Of a stretch of DNA of 5,710 nucleotides, positions 1-5,710 are shown one piece after another (position 1 is the first letter of the stretch; every line of letters begins with the position of its first letter). The stretch covers positions 1 through 5,710 of the forward strand of contig JAEOTG010000134.1 of NCBI GenBank assembly GCA_016839985.1, written 5' to 3'. A program made the position numbers and the translations under genes. The notes below the pieces were generated by a model. That model ran no database searches and had not been told where the DNA came from. It saw only the letters and a list, made by a program, of their open reading frames with translations. The DNA is from Candidatus Heimdallarchaeota archaeon. Lineage in GTDB: Archaea; Asgardarchaeota; Heimdallarchaeia; Heimdallarchaeales; Heimdallarchaeaceae.

Positions 1-309
1 ATCACAAAATTTTGTACCAACTGGTTCTCCATCACAATAATTTTTTTCATCTAACAATTGTTTACAACTCTTCACATCTTTTCCACCTTCTTTTTCAACT
101 GTATGTGTATATAATACGTCTGTTCCACATCCATCAGTACATAAAAGAAGAGAACAGCCCAAATATCGTATAAAACGAGCTTTTTCACTTTCAGGAACTT
201 CTACTTTAATATGAGTTTTTGTAGACTGAATTAACATACCACCAATTGTTAATGCAGCCATGATCATACAAAAAAGTAAAAACATATTATTTAATTCAAA
301 ACTACCCAT
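1..309 (-). CDS. Cys-rich single-pass membrane protein, partial (3' end beyond window)
   Basis: This gene reads from 309 leftward and is still open at the window edge, giving 103 residues without a stop. I do not recognise the family. Residues 9-27 form one hydrophobic segment (starting NNMFLLFCMIMAALTIGG), with no positively charged leader before it. After it comes a polar domain with cysteines at 52, 57, 61, 82, 92 and 102, which would lie outside the cell if the N-terminus stays inside; disulfides or a bound metal are possible. The start ATG shares its A with the ATPase stop codon (TAATG), and an AAGGAG lies 11 bases upstream inside the ATPase gene. The two genes are therefore very probably co-transcribed and translationally coupled. 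That suggests the protein works with the ATPase, perhaps as a minor pilin-like or surface subunit, but this rests on context only. Confidence 0.8.
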   Translation of the reverse strand, partial: MGSFELNNMFLLFCMIMAALTIGGMLIQSTKTHIKVEVPESEKARFIRYLGCSLLLCTDGCGTDVLYTHTVEKEGGKDVKSCKQLLDEKNYCDGEPVGTKFCD

Positions 310-2546
310 TATTTCAAACTCTCCTTAAACCATTTTAACCATTTATCATATATTATTCTTGAATCCAAAGAACCAACTTCTTTCCTAACTTCGTCTGATG
401 TTAAATGAAACATCTCATTACATTTCACTGTCCAATCAGCTTCCATGATATCTGGTCTATTTAATTTATTTGAATAATCAACTATAGATTTTTTTATTTT
501 ACCTCTCAATTCAATATTACTCCAGACACCATCCCAATTTCCATGCCAATCCTTTGATCTCTTTGATATCTCATTAATAATAAAAGATTCACCATTCACT
601 AAAGTATCAGTTGGTTTTAGAATATCTTCCTTTGCAGAATATTTCAACAAAGGTATAAATCCATTTTCTTCCATAGGATCAGTTTTCCATTGTTTTCTCA
701 CTTCTGTCACTTCTAAAACTCTTCTAAAAGTGTGAAGACCGTCAGCTGTCCTCAACCTACCACAAATAACTATTATATCTGTTGCTTTGAAACTAGCAGG
801 AGGTACTCCTAAATCATTAACAACCCTATCAAATACACCATATGGTGACTCACCGTGAATAGTTCCAGCAACAACATTTGCCAAAGCGCCAATTCTCATA
901 GCTTCATAAAGAGCTAAAGCTTCTGTACTTCTTACCTCACCTACTATCAGACAAGAATCACCTAAACGAAGAGCTGTTCTTAAAGCCTCATCTGCAGGTA
1001 ACTCTCTTTCAACTCTGGTAATAACAGAACGTGATTTTAGTCTTTCTATATTAAAACCTAAATTTCTGAATTGCACCACTGGTAATTCTAGAGTATCTTC
1101 TACTGTTACTATTCTAAATTTTTTCATTATCTCTAACATACTTGCAGATAACAATGAAGTTTTTCCAGAACTACGACCACCAGCAAACAATATTGTTCTT
1201 GTACCATCAATTAGAAAACTCATTAACCCTGCGAATAATGGATCAACATAATTAACATTCATAAATAATGGATAAGTCCATGGTCTTTCCCTATGTCTTC
1301 TCAATGAATAAGCTATTCCATCTGGTGACAAAGTTCTTGTGATAGCAGCAACCCTTGCTTTTGCTCCAGGTACAAATAACTCTGTATCAAGAACTGGATT
1401 GGCTTCATCTAATGGTCTACCAGAAAATAATCTGAACCTAGTTGCCCAACCTTCTGCATCTTCTCTTGTTGGTATTAGATTAGTTTCACATTCTTCGAAA
1501 TCATCATGTAGAATATAGACAGGTAATGTACCTATTGGTGAATTGATATAAACATCTTGAATTTTACTATCTGCTAATAATACTTCCAATATCCCAAAAC
1601 CAGCAGTATATCTTACCAAAATATATGTGATTTGTTTCAATTCCTTTTCAGATAAATTAACTCCCATACCTCCAGCAATTCTTGATACTCTTGTTCTTCC
1701 CATTTCTCTAAAACTTTCTCTTGCCATTTCTGGATGAGTAAATTCTGTTTCACTAGGTTTATACTCAATTATTTCCAATCTTGCTTGATCCAAGATTGTA
1801 TACTGTTCATCTGATAATTGAAATTCTGGTGCTGAAATGTGATAATAGTATCTGACTTGTTCAGGAATTTTGAATATCTTTATTTGTATATTAGAAATTG
1901 AATATCGGTCAACCAACTTTGCAGTTTTTGGTGGTATTATTTTATACCTTGTTAACATGAATGTTGGCCTTACTAATGGATGAAAGATTTCTCGATATAA
2001 ACTTCTATCTCCAATTTTATGACCATGAATCTTGTCCTTGACAAGGTTTATTATTTTTGTTTTTTCCAATCTTTCTTGAATCGGTATCAAAGTGTTATCT
2101 ATAAAGAATTTTATGCATCTTTTACACATTGCCTGTTCTTTCTGTATTTTTGATCTTTCACGTCTAATTATTCTTTTAATTTGTATGTATGTTCCTATAG
2201 GATCTTTCTTTAACATATTCCCAAGAAGCATTTGTAATTCAGAAAAGCGCTTGGGAAAACATCTTTCACAATTTTCTCTTCCTAATTTAGAATAATTTAG
2301 AATGTTTTCTGTTTTTACTAATTTTTCATATAATTGTGCAATTTCTATCATAACTTTTGTCTGTTCAAAATCATATTCATGTTCTCTAGAACCTGCTAAT
2401 ATTATTCTCTCAACTTTCCTAGCTTCTAGTAGTTTGTTGATAACCATTCCAAAACAAGAGTCATAATCTTCAATACTTGAACCAAACATACAGTCTTTAC
2501 AATTTATTCTAAGTATTCCACCTATGAGCTCATGTTCACATGCCAT
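309..2546 (-). CDS. Type IV pilus/type II secretion assembly ATPase (GspE/VirB11-like, archaeal)
   Basis: This is a 745-residue hexameric-type ATPase that would power assembly or secretion from the cytoplasmic face of the membrane. Visible motifs are Walker A GGRSSGKT (456-463), an Asp box VEDTLELP (482-489), an atypical Walker B LIVGEVRS with catalytic Glu537, and a His box GTIHGES with His564. The stretches FRLFSGRPLD (371-380) and SLRRHRERPWT (414-424) fit the usual N-domain/linker arginine region. Roughly residues 1-200 are an extra N-terminal region with Cys3, 16, 19, 31, 93, 96, 141 and 144, including three CxxC pairs, so a zinc-binding module is likely. About 125 residues follow the core. 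At 745 residues it is longer than the roughly 500-550 I expect for FlaI/GspE-type archaeal ATPases. The ATG at 2546 is the only good start: an in-frame stop lies ten codons upstream. An AAGGAAA 19 bases upstream is too far to be a normal ribosome binding site. The ATPase call is firm; which machine it serves is not. Confidence 0.95.
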   Translation of the reverse strand: MACEHELIGGILRINCKDCMFGSSIEDYDSCFGMVINKLLEARKVERIILAGSREHEYDFEQTKVMIEIAQLYEKLVKTENILNYSKLGRENCERCFPKRFSELQMLLGNMLKKDPIGTYIQIKRIIRRERSKIQKEQAMCKRCIKFFIDNTLIPIQERLEKTKIINLVKDKIHGHKIGDRSLYREIFHPLVRPTFMLTRYKIIPPKTAKLVDRYSISNIQIKIFKIPEQVRYYYHISAPEFQLSDEQYTILDQARLEIIEYKPSETEFTHPEMARESFREMGRTRVSRIAGGMGVNLSEKELKQITYILVRYTAGFGILEVLLADSKIQDVYINSPIGTLPVYILHDDFEECETNLIPTREDAEGWATRFRLFSGRPLDEANPVLDTELFVPGAKARVAAITRTLSPDGIAYSLRRHRERPWTYPLFMNVNYVDPLFAGLMSFLIDGTRTILFAGGRSSGKTSLLSASMLEIMKKFRIVTVEDTLELPVVQFRNLGFNIERLKSRSVITRVERELPADEALRTALRLGDSCLIVGEVRSTEALALYEAMRIGALANVVAGTIHGESPYGVFDRVVNDLGVPPASFKATDIIVICGRLRTADGLHTFRRVLEVTEVRKQWKTDPMEENGFIPLLKYSAKEDILKPTDTLVNGESFIINEISKRSKDWHGNWDGVWSNIELRGKIKKSIVDYSNKLNRPDIMEADWTVKCNEMFHLTSDEVRKEVGSLDSRIIYDKWLKWFKESLK
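321..326 (-). promoter_or_regulatory. Ribosome binding site for the gene at 309-1
   Basis: On the minus strand the bases read AAGGAG, followed by 11 bases and then the ATG at 309. It lies inside the last codons of the ATPase gene. It supports starting the downstream gene at the TAATG overlap. Confidence 0.5.
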
Positions 2547-2590
2547 ATACTCAAGAATATTTTGATTTCCTTGTTAAAATTGGTTTTTCT

Positions 2591-2600
2591 TTAAATTTAT
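2591..2600 (-). promoter_or_regulatory. Possible TATA-like box for the ATPase gene
   Basis: On the minus strand the bases read ATAAATTTAA, centred about 49 bases before the ATPase ATG. That would give a transcript start near 2568 and a leader of about 22 bases. It is weak evidence, because the whole spacer is AT-rich. It sits back to back with the plus-strand box at 2606-2613. Confidence 0.25.
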
Positions 2601-2605
2601 TTATC

Positions 2606-2613
2606 TTATAAAA
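2606..2613 (+). promoter_or_regulatory. TATA box of a leaderless promoter
   Basis: TTATAAAA is centred 26-27 bases before the ATG at 2636, which is the normal distance from an archaeal TATA box to the transcription start. No ribosome binding site precedes that ATG. Together these suggest a leaderless transcript starting at or next to the A of the start codon. Confidence 0.5.
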
Positions 2614-2635
2614 CAAATTACTATTTGGTTCTAAG

Positions 2636-3031
2636 ATGTTTGAGAAAGAGCAACCGCAAAACATGCAAACATTTAGTAATGAAATCGTGAAAATGGTTAA
2701 TACTAACACAAGAAGAATAAGAATACTTGAACAAAGACTTTCTGGTTTTGAGAGAAGAATTGGATCATTGGAAGATAGAATCATTGATGAAATAGATAAT
2801 TTAAGAAGAGGTTTAGAACAGATAAATCTGGATATTAAAGCTGTCAGTGAAAGTTTGTCAGGAATAAGGGTTGAAATGTTGAATATCAATAAAGACTTGA
2901 ATAGGACTGCCAAGAAAACAGAAGTTAAGGAGTTGGAAAGTCTTTTAGATATTTACAATCCTATTAAATCTAAGTTTATAACTAGAGATGAATTGGAAAG
3001 ATTTATGGAAGAAAAATCTGAGAAAAGTTGA
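2636..3031 (+). CDS. Coiled-coil protein, possibly an archaellum/pilus accessory factor
   Basis: This is a 131-residue, highly charged protein with no signal peptide or membrane segment, so it is probably cytoplasmic. Residues 16-108 show heptad-like spacing of Ile/Leu/Val among Arg, Glu and Lys, as in RRIRILEQRLSGFERRIGSL (26-45), which is typical of a long coiled coil. The tail (97-126) reads VKELESLLDIYNPI followed by a basic/acidic helix. The pattern of acidic-Leu helix plus 'NPI' faintly recalls the C-terminal part of archaeal FlaC-type accessory proteins, but the match is too weak to name it. It diverges from the ATPase across an 89-base spacer and is probably leaderless. It ends with TGA, four bases from the stop of the convergent gene. 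A role bridging the ATPase and membrane parts is a guess from context. Confidence 0.85.
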   Translation: MFEKEQPQNMQTFSNEIVKMVNTNTRRIRILEQRLSGFERRIGSLEDRIIDEIDNLRRGLEQINLDIKAVSESLSGIRVEMLNINKDLNRTAKKTEVKELESLLDIYNPIKSKFITRDELERFMEEKSEKS

Positions 3032-3035
3032 TCAT

Positions 3036-3383
3036 CTAATCTGGAACAAATACATATCTTCTACACATTTCCTTTAATTGGGGACATTCATTATCAGTTA
3101 TACCTAAACATTCTTCTTTACAATCTTTCAAATCATCTTTCATATCAACAATTACATCCCACGGATCTTTTCCCCAATTATCAACCACACATTCTTGACA
3201 CCATTGTGTAAATTTTGAAGCACACATTTTACAATCAAAGGATGCTTCCTTTGAATGGAAAAAAAGTGTATATATCACTACACCTAAAAGTAAGATTCCT
3301 ATGACAAGCGCTAAAAAAATTTTAATTGAGAAATCTCCTTTACTTTTTTTTAAAATTTGTTGTTTTCTAATCATTCTAATCAT
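3036..3383 (-). CDS. Small Cys-rich membrane-anchored protein with prepilin-like N-terminus
   Basis: This is a 115-residue protein that I cannot assign to a family. A basic stretch (K12 K13 S14 K15 G16) leads into D17 F18 S19 I20 K21 and then one strong hydrophobic helix (about 20-42). The layout resembles archaeal class III prepilin signals, where a peptidase cuts after a KG or RG and the mature protein begins like QxSIE. Here the +1 residue would be Asp and +5 would be Lys, not the usual Glu, so processing is uncertain. The outer domain has eight cysteines: CxxC at 51/54 and 62/65, then 88, 92, 100 and 107, an even number suited to disulfides or metal sites. Met4 (ATG at 3374) is an alternative start that fits the nearby TATA-like box better. 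It may be a minor pilin of the ATPase system, or simply a type II-oriented anchored surface protein. Confidence 0.8.
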   Translation of the reverse strand: MIRMIRKQQILKKSKGDFSIKIFLALVIGILLLGVVIYTLFFHSKEASFDCKMCASKFTQWCQECVVDNWGKDPWDVIVDMKDDLKDCKEECLGITDNECPQLKEMCRRYVFVPD

Positions 3384-3398
3384 ATTTGAGTTTTAGAT

Positions 3399-3408
3399 AA
3401 ATATAAAT
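3399..3408. promoter_or_regulatory. Shared TATA-like box between divergent genes
   Basis: AAATATAAAT lies in the 53-base spacer between the genes at 3383 (minus) and 3437 (plus). Its centre is about 33 bases before the plus-strand ATG, allowing a leader of about 7 bases. It is about 20 bases before the minus-strand ATG at 3383, or about 30 before the alternative ATG at 3374. Being nearly symmetric in A and T, it might serve either gene. This is based on composition and spacing only. Confidence 0.3.
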
Positions 3409-3436
3409 TGGGAAAACGAGAATTGTTATTTTAGAG

Positions 3437-4114
3437 ATGATTATGAAACTTTTTGGAAAGAAAAAACCTGAAGAAAGTCCGGGTATTGGTCGTGGTTTTG
3501 TTCCTATTGATAGGGTAAAGGAATTGAGTAGTAAGGGATTTTCTGAACCTGAAATAATAGATGTTTTGAGAAAAGAAGGTTTTGGTGCTAATGAGATTGA
3601 TAATGCTTTAACACAAGTTTTAAAAATGGGTGTATCTGGCCAACCTTCAGTACCTCAAGAACCTATGCCTAGTCCAGAATTACCAACCATGGGATCCATG
3701 GGAAATATTCAAGAACCCCAACCATTTTCAACTCAACCTGGATTTCCACAAATTCCTGAGAGATCAATTCAATACCCACACCAAGAAGGTGTTGGAACAG
3801 AAGAATTAGTTGAATCAATAGTACATGAAAGAATGGGTGAGGTTGATCAAAAATTTACTGAGATGATGGCAAAACAATCTGAGTTGGAAAGGTATATTTC
3901 AAACTTGCATCATCAATTGTCAATATTATCAAAAAGTAGAAGTGAAACAGAAAAATCTATTCTTGCAAAATTAGAATCTTACAAAGATTCTATGGATGAC
4001 ATGTCGGCTAAGTTATCCAGTATGGAAAAGGCATTCAAAGATGCATTACCAGCTTTGATTGAAAGTGTTAGGTCTTTAACAAATTTAGTAAATAGAAGTA
4101 AAAAAGAAGCTTAA
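3437..4114 (+). CDS. UBA-like helical domain plus Pro/Gln-rich linker plus coiled-coil protein
   Basis: This is a 225-residue soluble protein of unknown function in three clear parts. Residues 4-22 are a basic start (KLFGKKK) and a flexible segment. Residues 23-64 predict as three short helices (IDRVKELSSKGFSEPEIIDV, then a GFG turn, then NEIDNALTQVLKMG), a layout like UBA/CUE-type three-helix bundles that usually bind a peptide or protein partner. Residues 65-118 are rich in Pro, Gln, Ser and Met and should be disordered. Residues 120-218 form a long coiled coil with Leu/Met/Ile heptads. There are no cysteines and no membrane segment. ATG at 3437 is taken as the start; Met3 (3443) is an alternative. 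The gene is followed by the membrane-protein run after a 45-base gap. A scaffold or adaptor that docks on a partner through the small domain is inference. Confidence 0.88.
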   Translation: MIMKLFGKKKPEESPGIGRGFVPIDRVKELSSKGFSEPEIIDVLRKEGFGANEIDNALTQVLKMGVSGQPSVPQEPMPSPELPTMGSMGNIQEPQPFSTQPGFPQIPERSIQYPHQEGVGTEELVESIVHERMGEVDQKFTEMMAKQSELERYISNLHHQLSILSKSRSETEKSILAKLESYKDSMDDMSAKLSSMEKAFKDALPALIESVRSLTNLVNRSKKEA

Positions 4115-4116
4115 AC

Positions 4117-4128
4117 AAAATATATATT
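4117..4128 (+). promoter_or_regulatory. TATA-like box before the membrane-protein operon
   Basis: AAAATATATATT lies in the short gap after the stop codon at 4114, preceded by an A-rich stretch that could be a TFB-binding element. Its centre is about 36 bases before the ATG at 4160, giving a predicted leader of about 10 bases. A run of six T (4146-4151) further on might end transcripts from the gene upstream. Confidence 0.35.
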
Positions 4129-4159
4129 CGTACTTTAACAAATTATTTTTTGATAAGTA

Positions 4160-4690
4160 ATGCCTGATCTTTTTAGACCAATAGCAGAAAAACTAGTTGA
4201 TCTTGGATTTATTGGATTTTTTATTCCATGGATGATAACTGCAGCAGTATTTTGGGGGTTGTTGAGGAGATCAAAATTATTTGATTCAATGATAATTAAT
4301 GCTGTGTTAGCTTTAGCAGCATCTTTCTTTCTTTGGGCTTATTTGGTTGGTTCAACTGCTATTGAGATTGGTGCACCATTAGCAACATTCATGGCTCAAG
4401 CCTCTGTTTTAATTCTTGTTATGGTCTTTGGTCTAGTTGCAGCTGGTATGTTTTATCCAGATTTGAATAAAACTTTAGGAGAGACTTTCAAGACAAGATC
4501 TGCAATGTATATAATGATAGCTCTATTCTTTGGTTTATTTTTCACAAGTGGATTGTATAAGATTTTAATTCCAGAAGATATTTTCACAGGACCTCGTGGA
4601 GATGCTTATACCTTGGTTTTAGTGCTTGCTATTTTGATTGGGGGTCTCTTTATAATTGTGGGAGTTCAAAGTAGTAAAAAGAGTGAATAA
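4160..4690 (+). CDS. Multi-spanning membrane protein, paralog 1 of 3
   Basis: This is a 176-residue integral membrane protein with about five predicted helices (16-35, 44-64, 80-99, 114-134, 150-170) and a short charged tail, SSKKSE. There is no signal peptide; a short amphipathic helix precedes the first span. It is clearly related to the next two genes. All share a Pro at the start of helix 1 (Pro23 here, in IPWMITAAVFWGLLRRSKLF), a basic turn ending in a hydrophobic residue and Phe, then an NAV motif (47-49) opening helix 2, and a helix-3 end that reads MFYPD. I know of many unnamed DPANN proteins with this general helix-1/helix-2 pattern, but no function. It is the first gene of a tight run whose next start is one base after its stop. 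It could be a membrane subunit of the secretion or pilus machine, which is inference from neighbours. Confidence 0.88.
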   Translation: MPDLFRPIAEKLVDLGFIGFFIPWMITAAVFWGLLRRSKLFDSMIINAVLALAASFFLWAYLVGSTAIEIGAPLATFMAQASVLILVMVFGLVAAGMFYPDLNKTLGETFKTRSAMYIMIALFFGLFFTSGLYKILIPEDIFTGPRGDAYTLVLVLAILIGGLFIIVGVQSSKKSE

Positions 4691-4691
4691 T

Positions 4692-5255
4692 ATGGCTGAC
4701 ATGTTTGCAGATGTTGTTCAAAGATTATGGGACATGGGTGTATTGAAATATCTTTTTCCTTACATGTTGACGTCAGCAATTTTTTATGGTTTGTTGAGAA
4801 AGTCACAAATATTTGGTAAACCAGAAGATAATGCTGCGGTGAATGCTGTTATTTCTATGGTTGCTTCATTCATGATGTTTGCTTATCCTGTTATTGCTGG
4901 TGTTGATATTGGGGAACATCTTGTTTATTTCTTTACTCAGAGTGTTGTAGTTATTTTAGTTATTACATTAACTTTGATGATAGCAGGAATGTTTCTACCA
5001 CCTGATTTACCTAAACATCTTTCAGAGGGTTTGTTTCAAGGAAATAAAGCTATAGCAGTTATTCTCATTGGTCTGATATTTGCTTTCATAATTGTAATGA
5101 CGAGTGGTTTATGGACAGCTGTTCTTGGACCAGATGTGATAAATTTATCTGACGACATATTTATAACAATCATTGTTCTAATATTACTTATAGTACCATT
5201 CATTTTCATAATGTATCCGTCTAAGGAAAAACAAAAAGGAGGACCAAACGAATAG
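4692..5255 (+). CDS. Multi-spanning membrane protein, paralog 2 of 3
   Basis: This is a 187-residue protein with about five predicted helices (16-35, 49-69, 84-103, 119-140, 155-174) and a basic, Gly-rich tail. The relationship to the preceding protein is plain. Both open with Met-x-Asp-x-Phe, both have Pro23 in helix 1, and here the motif reads FPYMLTSAIFYGLLRKSQIF, then NAV at 51-53, then AGMFLPPD at 98-105. I chose ATG at 4692. It lies one base after the previous stop, has GAGTGA five bases upstream as a fair ribosome binding site, and aligns residue for residue with the first paralog. A TTG start at 4656 would add 12 residues overlapping the upstream gene and is unlikely. Function unknown. 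Close spacing implies one transcript and fixed ratios with the neighbours, as expected for subunits of one complex. Confidence 0.88.
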   Translation: MADMFADVVQRLWDMGVLKYLFPYMLTSAIFYGLLRKSQIFGKPEDNAAVNAVISMVASFMMFAYPVIAGVDIGEHLVYFFTQSVVVILVITLTLMIAGMFLPPDLPKHLSEGLFQGNKAIAVILIGLIFAFIIVMTSGLWTAVLGPDVINLSDDIFITIIVLILLIVPFIFIMYPSKEKQKGGPNE

Positions 5256-5260
5256 GTGAT
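5255..5260 (+). promoter_or_regulatory. Strong ribosome binding site for paralog 3
   Basis: GGTGAT, the core complement of the archaeal 16S rRNA 3' end, lies six bases before ATG 5267 and overlaps the last base of the previous stop codon. An AGGAGG also lies at 5237-5242. This is the best ribosome binding site in the window, and it argues that ATG 5267 is the evolved start even though TGA follows five codons later. Confidence 0.6.
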
Positions 5261-5266
5261 TAAAAA

Positions 5267-5710
5267 ATGGTTTTAGAACCGTGATTTGGAGTATTGGGAG
5301 ATGTAGGAGTATATGCAGTGTATCTACCATTTTTACTATTGTTTTCGATATTCTATGCTATTCTAGTAAAAACAAAAGTTTTCGGTGAAAAATCTAGAGT
5401 AAATGCAGTACTTGCATTTATTATGTCTTTATACATAGTTGCTTTATCACCAGTAAGGGCGACAATTGCTATATGGTTTGCTACAGTATTTGCAATGACA
5501 GGGATGGCTATGGTTTCAATTCTTGTATTTATTTTAATACTTGGATTGTTGCTTGCACCTTGGTGGGATAAACTTACTGAGAAAAAAGTACCATTAAAAG
5601 GCATAGCAATAGTAGGTATAGTAATAGGATTTCTAATAGTTACAGGTAGTACATTTGGTGTAGGTAGTAGTAGCGGTTTAATAGAAGTACCAGGATTAAC
5701 AAGTCAAGAT
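5267..5710 (+). CDS. Multi-spanning membrane protein, paralog 3 of 3, with in-frame TGA at codon 6; partial at right edge
   Basis: From ATG 5267 the frame reads MVLEP, then TGA (5282-5284), then 142 further open codons to the window edge. The part after TGA is a clear relative of the two preceding proteins: YLPFLLLFSIFYAILVKTKVF (helix 1), NAV at 46-48 opening helix 2, a long hydrophobic stretch 65-98 ending APWWD, and another helix near 112-127. Counting from ATG, the helix-1 Pro is residue 21, close to 23 in the paralogs, which favours this start. If TGA ends translation, a shorter form could begin at TTG 5294, with GTGAT (5281-5285) as its ribosome binding site, leaving 11 residues before that Pro. 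Other options are a TGG-to-TGA change (real or a read/assembly error) or stop-codon readthrough. TGA is used as a normal stop at 3029, so a genome-wide TGA-as-Trp code is not supported here. Function as for its paralogs: unknown. Confidence 0.75.

Noticed and set aside
2092..2295. 67-codon open frame on the plus strand
   Set aside because: It lies wholly antisense to the well-supported ATPase gene, over its Cys-rich N-terminal part, and has no domain or promoter of its own.
309..2546. Naming the ATPase flaI/arlI
   Set aside because: The length, the Cys-rich N-terminus and the absence of archaellum partners (FlaH, FlaJ, archaellins) in the window do not support it. Only the superfamily is certain.
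2551..2913. 120-codon open frame on the minus strand
   Set aside because: It is antisense to the coiled-coil gene at 2636-3031. Its Leu/Ile/Ser-rich make-up is what the complement of a charged coiled coil gives.
4656..4691. Upstream TTG start extending paralog 2 by 12 residues
   Set aside because: It would overlap the previous gene by 35 bases, has no ribosome binding site, and breaks the residue-for-residue alignment with paralog 1.
5282..5284. Selenocysteine or a genome-wide TGA-as-Trp code
   Set aside because: No SECIS-like structure was seen, TGG is used freely for Trp, and TGA acts as a normal stop at 3029-3031. A local event is simpler.
5353..5604. 83-codon open frame on the minus strand
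   Set aside because: It is antisense to the third membrane paralog, whose plus-strand reading shows clear homology to its neighbours.
1..5710. CRISPR array, tRNA, rRNA, insertion sequence or long repeat
   Set aside because: No spaced direct repeats, cloverleaf-like regions, transposase motifs or terminal inverted repeats were seen in reading the sequence.

Overview
The window looks like a piece of an AT-rich archaeal chromosome, most likely from a small-genome DPANN-type lineage. The evidence is a secretion/pilus ATPase of the archaeal GspE2/VirB11-like type with a cysteine-rich N-terminus, TATA-like boxes about 26-36 bases before start codons, at least one apparently leaderless gene, and GGTGAT-type ribosome binding sites. 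There is no rRNA, tRNA or marker gene, so the lineage is inferred and not proved.

Layout. On the minus strand, a 745-residue ATPase (309-2546) is followed by, and overlaps by one base, a Cys-rich single-pass membrane protein that runs off the left edge (1-309). On the plus strand, diverging from the ATPase, is a 131-residue coiled-coil protein (2636-3031). It converges, with only four bases between stops, on a minus-strand 115-residue protein (3036-3383) that has a prepilin-like N-terminus and eight cysteines. That gene diverges from a plus-strand protein with a UBA-like three-helix domain, a Pro/Gln-rich linker and a coiled coil (3437-4114). The right third is a plus-strand run of three related multi-spanning membrane proteins (4160-4690, 4692-5255 and 5267 to the edge). 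The third has an in-frame TGA at its sixth codon, downstream of a perfect GGTGAT ribosome binding site.

Working together (inference). An assembly ATPase, a candidate pilin-like substrate, a second Cys-rich surface protein, two cytoplasmic coiled-coil proteins and a set of paralogous membrane proteins fit one envelope machine of the archaeal type IV pilus/secretion class. No TadC/PilC-type platform protein or prepilin peptidase is in the window. The membrane paralogs and the two coiled-coil proteins have no function I can name. The whole window is gene-dense: no stretch over 90 bases lacks a gene.
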